Shown piece after piece: positions 25,758 to 34,746 of a stretch of 64,000 nt of DNA. The notes beneath the pieces were generated by a model. It saw only the letters and a list, made by a program, of their open reading frames with translations. It did no database searches and was not told the origin of the DNA. How positions within the stretch are numbered: the first letter of the stretch is position 1; each line of letters starts with the position of its first letter. The DNA is taken from assembly GCF_001295795.1 (NCBI RefSeq), contig NZ_LJHY01000016.1, positions 434,001 through 498,000 of the forward strand, given 5' to 3'. Both the position numbers and the translations under genes were made by a program. Source of the stretch: Novosphingobium sp. AAP83. Its GTDB lineage: Bacteria; Pseudomonadota; Alphaproteobacteria; Sphingomonadales; Sphingomonadaceae.

Positions 25758-26782
25758 CAGATCGGCCCCCTGTCGATTATGGCAGCCGCTTCACGCAGAA
25801 GCGCAGGCACATCATGCTCCAGCCCGCGCGCGTAAGGGGTTTTTTCCTTGCCGTGGTGGCAAAGCACCCAAGCGCCTTCGACAATCGCGGCCAGCCGCCA
25901 CGCGGCAAAGACCATGTAATAGGCAAGGTCATCATGACCAAAGCCGGTTTGCGACGACCATGCATCGGCCAGGACCTGCGGCGCACAAACGTCTGCCCGG
26001 TTCGAAAGACCCTGCACATGCGCAAATCCCGGCTTGATCGCGGAATCGCGCCGCCAGAAGAACAGGCACAGCCCCAAGTCGATCAGCGGATCGCCCAGCG
26101 TTGCCATTTCCCAATCGAGTATCGCGCGCAATTGCGGCGCATCCGGGGCCATCAGGCAATTGTCGAGGTGGAAATCGCAGTGAATGATGCTGGCACGCGA
26201 GGAGGCGGGGAGGTTGTCCAGCAACCATTGGCCAATGCTTTCCAACAGCGGCAAATCCCGCACGCGATCTTGCGCGCGGACTTTGAGCCAGCGCTCTATC
26301 TGGCGCTTCACAAAGCCGTCGGGCTTGGCGAAATCGGGCGGTAACACGTCGGTCCATTCGATGGCGTGGACGGTTGCCAGCCCGCGCATCATTTCGAGGC
26401 CGAGCGTGTTGATCGTATCGGGCGTATCAGCCCAATGGGCTGGCAGCGCGTCTGACAGGGCAACGCCTTCGATCCATCCGGTCACCGCGAAGGGTTGGCC
26501 CAGAACCGACAGATCATCGCACCATGCAACAGGGCGCGGCACGGGCGCGCGGCCATGCAAGGCCGAGATGGCGCGATATTCACGCGCGATACCGGCCGCC
26601 GCGCGATCCGATACGAGATTGACCGGGGGATGGCGCAGGATCAACCGTCCTTTCGCCGTTTCGACCAGCCGTGTGACGTTGGAATTGCCGCCCGCCAACA
26701 CCGGGCCGAGCACAACGTCGCTATATCCGGTTGCGTCACTCAGCCATTCTGCAAACCGCGCTGGCGTGTTCACAGGTTGCAC
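25757..26782 (-). CDS. APH-family phosphotransferase (LvaA / ACAD10-11 kinase-domain-like)
   Basis: A 341-residue aminoglycoside-phosphotransferase-fold protein. The catalytic loop is HCDFHLDN (201-208) and the metal-binding Asp is in ILDWEMATLGDP (Asp223). LILRHPP near residue 50 and GNSNVT in the nucleotide loop are those of the group linked to acyl-CoA dehydrogenases, not antibiotic resistance. In that group Pseudomonas LvaA and the kinase domains of ACAD10/ACAD11 phosphorylate 4-hydroxyacyl-CoA. GTG at 26782 has GGAGG 6 bases upstream; GTG at 26773 overlaps the SDR stop and is an alternative. An ACAD gene is at 30914. Confidence 0.85.
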   Translation of the reverse strand: MQPVNTPARFAEWLSDATGYSDVVLGPVLAGGNSNVTRLVETAKGRLILRHPPVNLVSDRAAAGIAREYRAISALHGRAPVPRPVAWCDDLSVLGQPFAVTGWIEGVALSDALPAHWADTPDTINTLGLEMMRGLATVHAIEWTDVLPPDFAKPDGFVKRQIERWLKVRAQDRVRDLPLLESIGQWLLDNLPASSRASIIHCDFHLDNCLMAPDAPQLRAILDWEMATLGDPLIDLGLCLFFWRRDSAIKPGFAHVQGLSNRADVCAPQVLADAWSSQTGFGHDDLAYYMVFAAWRLAAIVEGAWVLCHHGKEKTPYARGLEHDVPALLREAAAIIDRGPI

Positions 26783-27519
26783 ATCAGGCCTCCGTCGGTG
26801 AACACTACCGAGCCGGTCATATAGGTAGAGCCCGCAACCCACCAGCAGACATCTGCGATCTCTTCGGGCTTGCCCATGCGTTGCAGGGGTATGCGCGAAA
26901 CGATGGCCTTGCTCGCGCGTTCGGAAACGCCTGACGTCATCTCGGTCATGACAAAGCCCGGCACCACCATGTTGACACGCAACTGGCGGCGCGCAAGTTC
27001 GGCAGCGAGGACTTGGGTCAAGCCGGTGAGGCCTGCTTTGGAAGCGCCATAGCAGCTATCGCCTGGGAACCCCCGGAAGCCGACTACGGCACCGACGTTG
27101 ACGATGGAGCCACCCGCAGACATCTGCGGCAGCATCGCGCGGATCACCCGCATCGGGCCGGTCAGATTGGTGGCCAGCGTTTCGTCCCAGTCCTGATCGG
27201 ACACACGATCAAGCGTGCCACCACGATGCAATCCGGCATTGTTTACAAGCACATCCAGCCCGCCCCAGCGCGCGCCGATTTCTTCACCGATCCGCGCCAG
27301 ATCATCAGACTTGGTCACATCAGCGGCAATGCCGATGGCATCATCGCCCAGATCGGCGGCAACCCTGACAATATCAGGGCTGCGACCGATCAGGCACACT
27401 TTATCACCCCGCCCGCTGGCGAGGGCGGCAATCGCGTGGCCAATGCCACGCGATGCCCCCGTCACCAGCCAACGGCGGGCGGCAGTTCCGGTCTGTGCAG
27501 GAACCATTGCCATTTCCAT
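26770..27519 (-). CDS. SDR-family oxidoreductase (FabG-like)
   Basis: A 249-residue SDR: TGASRGIG (about 20-27), NNAGLHRGGT, Ser in NVGAVVG (shifted from the usual NxSS) and YGASK. The tail YMTGSVVFTDGGL is normal. The motif set is FabG-like, consistent with a 3-oxoacyl or secondary alcohol substrate. AAAGGG precedes both ATG 27519 and ATG 27513; the second has the better spacing. It begins 11 bases after the TonB receptor and overlaps the kinase-like gene. Confidence 0.9.
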   Translation of the reverse strand: MEMAMVPAQTGTAARRWLVTGASRGIGHAIAALASGRGDKVCLIGRSPDIVRVAADLGDDAIGIAADVTKSDDLARIGEEIGARWGGLDVLVNNAGLHRGGTLDRVSDQDWDETLATNLTGPMRVIRAMLPQMSAGGSIVNVGAVVGFRGFPGDSCYGASKAGLTGLTQVLAAELARRQLRVNMVVPGFVMTEMTSGVSERASKAIVSRIPLQRMGKPEEIADVCWWVAGSTYMTGSVVFTDGGLMCNL

Positions 27520-27530
27520 CAGCCCTTTGT

Positions 27531-29798
27531 TCAGAACGACTGGGTGATGGCCACGCCAAACGCCTGCGGTGGACGCGGCGCGGCATAGCTCCAGACATTC
27601 TGGACGTCATAGCCGATGGTCCAGCCGTTCTCGTCCAGCATGTTCTTGCCGAACACGCTGATCATGGTGTTGTCGATCTTGTAGCTGATCGAGGCATCCA
27701 GCATGTTCTGCGCTCCGTTGCGCAAGTTCGGGTTGTTCAGGAACGTGATTTCATGCCCGCCGATGTGATGCAGTTCGGCGTTGAGCATCAGCGTGCCCGG
27801 CCCGACTTCGCGTTCATAGGCAGCGCGCAGATCCCATGTCCAACGTGGCGCACGGCGGATCTTCAGGAACGTGGCATCGACAGGATTGCCGGTGCTGTAG
27901 ATATCGCCAACGAAGTTTTTGTACTTCGCATCAAGATAGCCGACGTTGCCGCTGAGCGTGAAGTTTTCGGTGATTTGCGCGGTCAGGTCGAGTTCGAAGC
28001 CCTTGAGTTCGGCTTCTGACGCGTTGATCGTGCGGTTTTCACGGCCGGTTGATGTGCCGGGAGCCGGAACATCGAGATCCTGCTGCATGTCCGAATACTT
28101 CATCAGATAAAGCGCGCCGTTGAGGCGGACGCGGTTATCAAGGAACTGGCTTTTGAAGCCGAGTTCGAAGTTGTCGAGCGTTTCAGGATTGTAAGGCGTG
28201 GTCGCCGCGCTGAGCGTTGCCGGACGGCCATTGAAGCCGCCAGCGCGATAGCCGCGTGACCACAAACCGTATGTCATCACATCGTCAGTCCAGTTGTAGC
28301 TGAGGCTGACCTTTGGCGTAAACTTCGACCAATCGGCCCCGACCGGATTGGCCATGACGATCAGGCCCGCAGCAGGGCTTGGCGCGATGACGGCAACAGG
28401 ATTGGCTTCTGCCAGGGTGCCATAGATGAAGATGCTGCCATCATTGACGATCGTGGTCTTCTTATCGTGCGTATATCGACCGCCGAGCGTGAGCTTCAGC
28501 TTGTCGGTGATGCGGTAATCGCCTTCGAAGAACGCCGCGTAGGATTTCGTCGTCTGCGTCACGTCCTGCGCGCTGGTGAGCAAGGGCGCACCGGCAAAGC
28601 CGATGTAGTTCTTCAGGTTGATCGTGTAGCGCGAATCCCAGTGATAACCGCCGAGCACGAAAGTGAGCGGACCCGTGCCGCCCATGCTGAGCCGCACTTC
28701 ATTGGTAATCTGGCGCCAGCGGGCTGGACGGTCGGTGTGGTACAGTGTTTCGGGGGTCGAGTCGAAGTCCTGATTGATCGACTCGTTCGTCTTCAGATAG
28801 CCGAAGATATATTGCAGATCGAAATCGCCGCCGAGGTCATACTTGACCTTGCCGATCGCCATATCGAGTTCAAAGCGCGCACTCTTGTCGACAGGGGCGT
28901 TGCCCACAGACACATAGCGGTCACCTGAAATCGGCACGCCCGGAGCAGGCGAGCAATAGCCGAGCACGCAGAACAGATCGGTCGGCTTGGTGATGGCTTG
29001 CAACTGACCTGGGTCTTGGCGGGTCAACTGGCGATCATAGCTGACACTCACTTCCAACGCTTCGGTGGGCGTAAGCAGCAACTGCGCACCAATGGCGCGG
29101 AAATCAGACTTCTGGCCGGGCTGGTTTTGCGTCCGGTTGAAGATGTAGCCATCGGTGGAATTGTACGCACCGCTAACCTTCAGCGCGACGTTTTCCGCAA
29201 GACCGAAGCTGACAACGCCTTGCAGGTCATAAGTTTCAAAGCTGCTGTATGACCCGCGCACCTTGCCGGTGAGCTCCTGCGTCGGGCGTGAGCGCGCAAG
29301 GTTGATAACGCCGCCGGTGGCATTGCGGCCAAACACGGTGCCCTGTGGCCCGCGCAGCACTTCGACGCGATCAACGTCAATCGCCTTGAGCAAGCTGCCC
29401 GAGCTTTGTCCGAGGTAGATATCATCGATCACGACGCCAACCGCGGGATCGACCGACTTTTCCACGTCGGCAACACCAATGCCGCGAATGTAGATTGCAG
29501 CCACGCCGCCGGGGCCTTGTTGCGTATCATCAATCAGCACGTTGGGCGATGAATTGGCGAAATCGCGCACGTCGGAATCGAAGCGCTTGGCAAGATCGGT
29601 CGCACCCAAAGCGCTGATCGATGCCGAGACATCCTGAAGGTTCTCAACGCGCTTGCGAGCGGTGACCACGATAGCTTCGAGGCCCGAACTGGCTTCGACA
29701 TCTGCTTCTTGTGCCTGCACTTGCGTTGCCGCCAAGGCCGCCACCGATATCGATGCCGCCAACAGAACGCGCACGGCTTTACCCGACATGCTCATCAT
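27531..29798 (-). CDS. TonB-dependent outer-membrane receptor
   Basis: A 755-residue receptor. Signal peptide up to about residue 29 (VQAQ), TonB-box-like LEAIVVTARKR, and plug with GVVIDDIYLGQSSGSLLKAIDVDRVEVLRGPQGTVFGRN... where the DRVEVLRGPQGTVFGRNATGG core is typical. The C-terminus ends in Phe (AFGVAITQSF), as outer-membrane barrels do. GGGAG lies 5 bases before the first ATG. It heads an operon with an SDR, APH-like kinase, CoA ligase and TetR. Together with the divergent SDR/ACAD/BVMO operon it is probably induced by the same compound. Confidence 0.95.
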   Translation of the reverse strand: MMSMSGKAVRVLLAASISVAALAATQVQAQEADVEASSGLEAIVVTARKRVENLQDVSASISALGATDLAKRFDSDVRDFANSSPNVLIDDTQQGPGGVAAIYIRGIGVADVEKSVDPAVGVVIDDIYLGQSSGSLLKAIDVDRVEVLRGPQGTVFGRNATGGVINLARSRPTQELTGKVRGSYSSFETYDLQGVVSFGLAENVALKVSGAYNSTDGYIFNRTQNQPGQKSDFRAIGAQLLLTPTEALEVSVSYDRQLTRQDPGQLQAITKPTDLFCVLGYCSPAPGVPISGDRYVSVGNAPVDKSARFELDMAIGKVKYDLGGDFDLQYIFGYLKTNESINQDFDSTPETLYHTDRPARWRQITNEVRLSMGGTGPLTFVLGGYHWDSRYTINLKNYIGFAGAPLLTSAQDVTQTTKSYAAFFEGDYRITDKLKLTLGGRYTHDKKTTIVNDGSIFIYGTLAEANPVAVIAPSPAAGLIVMANPVGADWSKFTPKVSLSYNWTDDVMTYGLWSRGYRAGGFNGRPATLSAATTPYNPETLDNFELGFKSQFLDNRVRLNGALYLMKYSDMQQDLDVPAPGTSTGRENRTINASEAELKGFELDLTAQITENFTLSGNVGYLDAKYKNFVGDIYSTGNPVDATFLKIRRAPRWTWDLRAAYEREVGPGTLMLNAELHHIGGHEITFLNNPNLRNGAQNMLDASISYKIDNTMISVFGKNMLDENGWTIGYDVQNVWSYAAPRPPQAFGVAITQSF

Positions 29799-29931
29799 TC
29801 ACTCTCCCATCTCTCACGCTCTGTCGTCGTGACCATTTAACCGGACCAAACCATGTCGGATGCGCTTTCAACGGCTACATGACGCAGCGCCGAAAACGCG
29901 AAGAATGGCTGGTTGGTCAGCGGACTATCAA

Positions 29932-29957
29932 ACTTGCTATACGCGAGCAAGTATAAT
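29932..29957. promoter_or_regulatory. Inverted-repeat operator with overlapping TATAAT in a divergent promoter
   Basis: ACTTGCT (29932-29938) and AGCAAGT (29946-29952) are perfect 7-bp arms around ATACGCG. TATAAT at 29952-29957 touches the right arm, so a bound repressor would block a -10 element. The 341-base gap (29799-30139) separates the TonB receptor (-) and the SDR (+). A second TATAAT is at 30014-30019. No gene is seen in the gap. Confidence 0.55.
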
Positions 29958-30139
29958 TAGTTGCACCGGTTTAGCGTGGGGCGGGGGTTTGGGGATTTTG
30001 CGCTAAACCTATATATAATCGAAATTTCACGCGATTTTTCATTCTGCCCCAAATGCCAATAAATTACTTTTTTGCTTGTCTCGAACTAGTAAATGTGATC
30101 CATTTAAGGCCAACAAGATCGATCACAGGGAGCTGGAGC

Positions 30140-30892
30140 ATGGGCCAAAGACTGGCAGGTAAAGTCGCCCTCATTTCGGGCGGCGCAAGCGGCCTCGGAG
30201 AGGCTCAGGCCATCTTGTATGCACAAGAAGGTGCATGCGTGATGATCGGCGATTTGCAGGAAGAGCTGGGCGCAAGTGTGGTCGAAAAGATCATTGCCGC
30301 AGGCGGGCAGGCAGCGTTCACGCGCCTTGATGTGACCGATCTGGCAAGCTGGCACGCGGCGGTCAGCCTGACCGTTGCAACTTTTGGCAAGCTGACCAAT
30401 CTGGTGAACAACGCCGGAATTTTTCACCCCGGCGGGGTCCAGACAGAGACCACGGCCGGATGGGATCGCATGGTAGCGATCAACCAGACCGGGGTGTTCT
30501 ATGGCATGAAGGCCGCCGCGCCCGAATTGCTCAAGGCCGGCAATGCCGCCATCGTCAACATCTCGTCGTTGTATGGTCTGATCGGCAGTCCTGATGCGAT
30601 CAGCTACCATGCCTCAAAAGCTGCTGTGCGGGTGATGGGCAAAGGGGCTGCGCTGGAATTTGCCAAGCAGGGCATCCGCGTGAACACGATTTTCCCCGGC
30701 CAGATCCGCACACCCATTCTGGGCGACATTACCCCCGAACAAGACGCCGCGATCAAGGCCTCGATCCCGATGGGGCTGGTCGGTGATCCCATGGATATTG
30801 CCAACGGATCGCTGTTCCTCGCCTCGGACGAGGCCCGCTACATCACCGGCGCAGAACTGTGGATCGATGGCGGCTGGTATGCCGGCTGCTGA
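30140..30892 (+). CDS. SDR-family oxidoreductase (ring-alcohol/hydroxysteroid type)
   Basis: A 250-residue classical SDR: SGGASGLG (about 13-20), NAD-type Asp after beta2 (MIGDLQ), NNAG, NISSLYGLIG and catalytic YHASK. It is similar in pattern to the SDR at 15277. GGGAG and GGAG precede the ATG at 30140; an in-frame ATG at 30053 would add 29 non-conserved residues including a poly-aromatic stretch. It is the first gene of a six-gene operon that contains ACAD, SnoaL-like protein, hydrolase, OYE and BVMO. Oxidation of an alcohol to the ketone used by the BVMO fits the order of genes. Confidence 0.91.
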   Translation: MGQRLAGKVALISGGASGLGEAQAILYAQEGACVMIGDLQEELGASVVEKIIAAGGQAAFTRLDVTDLASWHAAVSLTVATFGKLTNLVNNAGIFHPGGVQTETTAGWDRMVAINQTGVFYGMKAAAPELLKAGNAAIVNISSLYGLIGSPDAISYHASKAAVRVMGKGAALEFAKQGIRVNTIFPGQIRTPILGDITPEQDAAIKASIPMGLVGDPMDIANGSLFLASDEARYITGAELWIDGGWYAGC

Positions 30893-30913
30893 TCTCATTG
30901 GAGCATAAGAGTT

Positions 30914-32218
30914 ATGAGTTGGAATTTTTCCACTGAACCGGAATTTGAAGAAACACTGAATTGGATGAAGGATTTCGTCGCCCGCGAAATCGAACCGATG
31001 GACCTTGTTTTCCGTGGCCCCGGCGATCCTTTCGATCCGCGTTCGCCCGCAGCCAAGGCGATGGCGCCGCTGAAGGAAATCGTCAAAGCCAAGGGCCTCT
31101 GGGCCTGCCATCTGGGGCCTGAACTGGGCGGCCAGGGCTATGGCCAGTTGCACCTCGGTCTGATGAACGAAATTCTCGGCCGCAGCCGCTTTGCTCCGAC
31201 CGTGTTCGGCACACAGGCCCCTGATACGGGCAACGCCGAGATTCTCGCCCGCTTCGGCACGCCGGAACAGAAAGAACGCTATCTCAAGCCGTTGCTTGAT
31301 GGCGAGATCGTCTCGTGCTTTTCGATGACCGAACCGCAAGCCGGGGCCGATCCCGGCGAATTCACCTGCACCGCCCGCCTAGATGGCGATGAATGGGTGA
31401 TCGAAGGCGAAAAGTGGTTCGCCAGCCATGCCGATATGGCCGAATTCCTGATCGTGATGTGCATCACCAACCCCGACGTGGCGGTGCATGCAGGCTCCAC
31501 CACGATCATCGTGCCGCGCGATACCAAGGGCATGGAGATTGTGCGCAATACCGCCGTCGGCCCCAAGGACGTGATCGGCAGCGGGGTTCACGGATACTTG
31601 CGCTTTACCGATTGCCGCGTCCCTCGCTCCAATGCGCTGGGCGCGGAAGGCGGCGGGTTTACCGTGGTGCAATCGCGCCTTGGCGGTGGCCGCATCCATC
31701 ATGCCATGCGCACGGTGGGCATGCTCAACAAGGCGATGGACATGATGTGCGAACGCGCCGTGTCACGCATCACCAAAGGCGAACGTCTGGCCGACAAGCA
31801 GATGGTGCAGGAACGCATCGCCGACAGCTACACCCAGATCATCCAGTTCCGCCTCCACGTGCTTTATGCCGCTTGGCTGATGGATCAGGACAAGGGCTAT
31901 TCACACCGCGTCCGCCGCGAAATCTCGGCAATCAAGGCAGCGATGCCCGGCGTGCTGAAAGACGTGATCTATCGCGCGCTGCACATGCACGGCTCGCTCG
32001 GCATGTCGAACGAAATGCCGCTGATGGATATGTGGCAATATGTGCCCGAGATGGGGATCGTCGACGGTCCGACCGAAGTCCACAAGGTTTCCGTGGCCCG
32101 CGATATCTTGCGCAACGTCAAGCCCGCCGAAGGGCAATGGCCAAGCTATTTCACCCCGTTCCGCCGCGTCGAAGCACAGGAAAAATTCGCAGCGTTTCTT
32201 GATCAGGAGGCATCATAA
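30914..32218 (+). CDS. Acyl-CoA dehydrogenase family protein (ACAD10/11- or LvaC-like)
   Basis: A 434-residue ACAD. FSMTEPQAGADPGEF is the FAD/substrate signature, HGYLRFTDCRVPRSNALGAEGGGF the middle block, and HGSLGMSNEMPLMDMWQYVPEMGIVDGPTEVHKVSVAR the C-terminal domain. The RVPxxNxLG...GRIHHxMRxVG pattern matches the ACAD10/11 group. In the levulinate pathway the homologue removes a phosphate from 4-phosphoacyl-CoA instead of making a 2,3-double bond from a saturated chain. An APH-like kinase gene lies on the divergent operon (25757). Ordinary 2,3-dehydrogenation remains possible. GGAG lies 10 bases before the ATG. Confidence 0.93.
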   Translation: MSWNFSTEPEFEETLNWMKDFVAREIEPMDLVFRGPGDPFDPRSPAAKAMAPLKEIVKAKGLWACHLGPELGGQGYGQLHLGLMNEILGRSRFAPTVFGTQAPDTGNAEILARFGTPEQKERYLKPLLDGEIVSCFSMTEPQAGADPGEFTCTARLDGDEWVIEGEKWFASHADMAEFLIVMCITNPDVAVHAGSTTIIVPRDTKGMEIVRNTAVGPKDVIGSGVHGYLRFTDCRVPRSNALGAEGGGFTVVQSRLGGGRIHHAMRTVGMLNKAMDMMCERAVSRITKGERLADKQMVQERIADSYTQIIQFRLHVLYAAWLMDQDKGYSHRVRREISAIKAAMPGVLKDVIYRALHMHGSLGMSNEMPLMDMWQYVPEMGIVDGPTEVHKVSVARDILRNVKPAEGQWPSYFTPFRRVEAQEKFAAFLDQEAS

Positions 32219-32694
32219 TGAGTCGTTCGCTTGAACAACGGCCAATTGAGCAAAGGCTGGAGGCGCTTGAAACCCGGTTGGCACTGCTCGACCTGACCAG
32301 CGATTATTGCCATGGCTTTGACAAGCGCGATTTTGCGCGGTTCATGAACATCTGGTGGGCCGATGCCGTATGGGACATCGGGCCGCCATTCGGCAGCTTT
32401 TCAGGCCATGATGGTATCACCCATGCGGTGGCCGATATCCTGTGGCCCGCGTGGCAGCAGTCCACCCACTATACCACCAACTTGCGCGTTACCCCCGAAG
32501 GGGCGGATACCGCATCGGGTGTGTGTGATGTCTATTGCATCGGCAACACCAGCGACGGCCAGTCACAGACCGTGGCGGCGACCTATACCGACCGGTTCGA
32601 ACGGCGCGAAGGCATGTGGAAAATCGCCCACCGCAAAGTGACGATGCACCACTTTAGCCCGTTGGTCGGAATCACGTTGGCAGCACCGCAATAA
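32218..32694 (+). CDS. SnoaL-like / NTF2-superfamily protein
   Basis: A 158-residue SnoaL-like_4 domain: RLEALETRLALLDLTSDYCHGFDKRDFARFMNIWWADAVWDIGPPFGSFSGHDGI, then HYTTNLRVTPEGADTASGVCDVYCIG and TDRFERREGMWKIAHRKV. Tyr/Asp/His positions of SnoaL- and scytalone-dehydratase-like enzymes are present, but no specific activity can be assigned. Its ATG overlaps the ACAD stop (TAATG), so the two are translated together. It resembles the protein at 20273 in family only. Confidence 0.87.
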   Translation: MSRSLEQRPIEQRLEALETRLALLDLTSDYCHGFDKRDFARFMNIWWADAVWDIGPPFGSFSGHDGITHAVADILWPAWQQSTHYTTNLRVTPEGADTASGVCDVYCIGNTSDGQSQTVAATYTDRFERREGMWKIAHRKVTMHHFSPLVGITLAAPQ

Positions 32695-32719
32695 CGGGCT
32701 GCATCAGGGAGAGTGAACA

Positions 32720-33523
32720 ATGGCCCGTTTTGACTGCGGCGATGGCCGGTCTGTCTATTACGAATACCATCGCGGCGCAGCCACGCCGATTGTCCTGATC
32801 CATGGCTGGGCAATGTCCGGCAGGATCTGGGCGGGCACGGTCGAGGCGCTGAAGGCTGATGGCCATGCGGTGATCACGATCGATCATCGCGGCTGCGGCC
32901 AATCCGACCGCGATTTTGAAGACATGTCGATTGACGCGCTGGCAGGCGACGTAGCCGCAATTGTGCGCCATTGCGGCACCGGACCGGTTGTTCTGAACGG
33001 CTGGTCGCTGGGTGGCGCGGTGGCGGCACAAGCGGCGCATTTGCTGGGCAGCGCTGCGGCCGGGCTTATCCTGACCTGCGGCGCATCGCCCCGCTTCACC
33101 AAGTGTGAAGATTTTCCCTATGGCGGTGATCCGGAATCGCTTGCGGCCAGCGCTGCGGCCTTGGCGGGCGATCGCGCGGCCTTCTTCCGTGGGCTGGCCG
33201 AAGGCGTTTGCGTACGCGCAGTCAGCCCGCAGATGATCGACTGGATGTGGAGCGCATTTGTCGACAGCGGGCCGGGTGTCATCGAGTCGCTTGTAGATCT
33301 TGGCAATGTGGATCAGCGCGGATTGCTGGCAGACCTGACGGTTCCGGTGCTGTCCATCGTAGGCGGGGCCGACGCGATCCTCGATCCGCAAGTCGGCATG
33401 GCGGCTGCACAAATGGCGGCCAATGGTTCGCTCGAGGTGTTCGATGGCTGCGGCCATGCACCGTTTATCGAAGATGCCCCGGCCTATCTCGCTGTCGTGC
33501 GCCGCTTTCTTGCGGGCCTTTGA
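32720..33523 (+). CDS. Alpha/beta hydrolase
   Basis: A 267-residue alpha/beta-fold hydrolase: oxyanion HGW (28-30), nucleophile elbow GWSLGG (Ser97), acid in GGADAILDP (about Asp217-219) and His246 in GCGHAPF. The pattern resembles BioH/3-oxoadipate-enol-lactonase-type esterases. It lies between a SnoaL-like protein and an OYE, two genes before a Baeyer-Villiger monooxygenase, so hydrolysis of the lactone or ester made by that enzyme is the natural hypothesis. GGGAG precedes the ATG. Confidence 0.9.
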   Translation: MARFDCGDGRSVYYEYHRGAATPIVLIHGWAMSGRIWAGTVEALKADGHAVITIDHRGCGQSDRDFEDMSIDALAGDVAAIVRHCGTGPVVLNGWSLGGAVAAQAAHLLGSAAAGLILTCGASPRFTKCEDFPYGGDPESLAASAAALAGDRAAFFRGLAEGVCVRAVSPQMIDWMWSAFVDSGPGVIESLVDLGNVDQRGLLADLTVPVLSIVGGADAILDPQVGMAAAQMAANGSLEVFDGCGHAPFIEDAPAYLAVVRRFLAGL

Positions 33524-33551
33524 CATCAGCACAACTCAATAAGGTTAGCCC

Positions 33552-34664
33552 ATGCACCTGCTGGACCCGTTCTTTAAGCCGTTTGAATGCAAGTCCCTAA
33601 AGCTTGCCAACCGTTTCATGATGGCGCCGATGTCGCGCTATTTCTCGCCCGGCGGCGTCCTCACGCAGGAATCCGCCGATTACTACCGGCGCCGCATCGA
33701 AGGTGGCGTTGGCTCGGTGATTACCGAAGCGGTCGCGATTGACCGGCCCGGATCGGTTGCGGCCAACACCGTGCCCGATTTCTTCGGCGAAGAAGCGCTG
33801 GCGGCGTGGGACACTGCGCGCGCTGGCGTACAAGGCGCAGGCGGGGCGATCATCCCGCAATTGTGGCACGTTGGCGGCTGCGAGGACTTCAACTATCCCG
33901 ATTCCCCTCACCCGCCGCTGGAAAGTCCATCGGGCTTTGCCGGACCGGAAATTCCCGGCGGCAAAGTGATGACCACCCAAGACATCGACGGCGTGATTGC
34001 CTCGTTTGTGCGGGCCGCTTGCGATGCCCAGAAGATGGGCTGCGATGCCATCGAACTGCACGGCGCGCATGGCTACCTGTTCGACCAGTTCTTCTGGGAC
34101 GCCACCAATCAGCGCGAAGATGCTTTTGGCGGGGCTGATATTGCCGAGCGGGTGCGTTTTGCCGCTGAAACCGTAGCGGCGATCCGCAGCGCAGTTGGCC
34201 CTGATTTTGCGCTGATCTTCCGGATTTCGCAGTGGAAGACCTATCAATACGACGCCAAAATCGCGCGCGATCCGGACGAGCTGGAACGGTGGGTCTCGCC
34301 GCTGGTTGATGCCGGAGTGGACATTTTCCATTGTTCGGAACGGCGCTTCTGGGAAGCGGCCTTCCCCGCTGATGGTGATCAGAACCTGGCCGGTTGGACC
34401 AAGCGCATCACCGGAAAGCCCACGATCACGGTGGGCTCTGTTGGCCTTGACCGCGATCTGATGGAAGATTTCGTCGCCGGACAATCGGTGCCCGCCTTGA
34501 AATCGCTGGATGAACTGGCCCGCCGGTTTGATCGCGGCGATTTTGATCTGGTCGCGCTGGGCCGCGTGTTGCTGGCCGATCCCAACTGGCTGCAAAAAGT
34601 GCGCGCCGGGGCCGTAAGCGAACTCAAGCCATACTCGCGCGAATGCATGGACGTGCTGCACTGA
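33552..34664 (+). CDS. NADH:flavin oxidoreductase (old yellow enzyme family)
   Basis: A 370-residue FMN TIM-barrel protein. NRFMMAPMSRYFSPGG is the FMN-contact start, PQLWHVGG and ELHGAHGYLFDQFFWDATNQREDAFGG the OYE core, and DLVALGRVLLADPNW the C-terminal phosphate site. OYE enzymes reduce activated C=C bonds of enones; a position next to a BVMO suggests that it saturates a cyclic enone before ring oxygenation. AAGG lies upstream of the ATG. The catalytic Tyr equivalent could not be confirmed without alignment. Confidence 0.93.
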   Translation: MHLLDPFFKPFECKSLKLANRFMMAPMSRYFSPGGVLTQESADYYRRRIEGGVGSVITEAVAIDRPGSVAANTVPDFFGEEALAAWDTARAGVQGAGGAIIPQLWHVGGCEDFNYPDSPHPPLESPSGFAGPEIPGGKVMTTQDIDGVIASFVRAACDAQKMGCDAIELHGAHGYLFDQFFWDATNQREDAFGGADIAERVRFAAETVAAIRSAVGPDFALIFRISQWKTYQYDAKIARDPDELERWVSPLVDAGVDIFHCSERRFWEAAFPADGDQNLAGWTKRITGKPTITVGSVGLDRDLMEDFVAGQSVPALKSLDELARRFDRGDFDLVALGRVLLADPNWLQKVRAGAVSELKPYSRECMDVLH

Positions 34665-34746
34665 GCCGCGCCGCCTGCATAGAATTTGCCCAATAAACAG
34701 CGAGGACCAGCCAAGGTCCCGCCCGCTACCAAAGAGGACCTGAGCG

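Noticed and set aside
25757..26782. Aminoglycoside resistance phosphotransferase
   Set aside because: The fold matches, but the sequence pattern and the acyl-CoA synthetase/ACAD neighbours fit the acyl-CoA-linked kinase group better.
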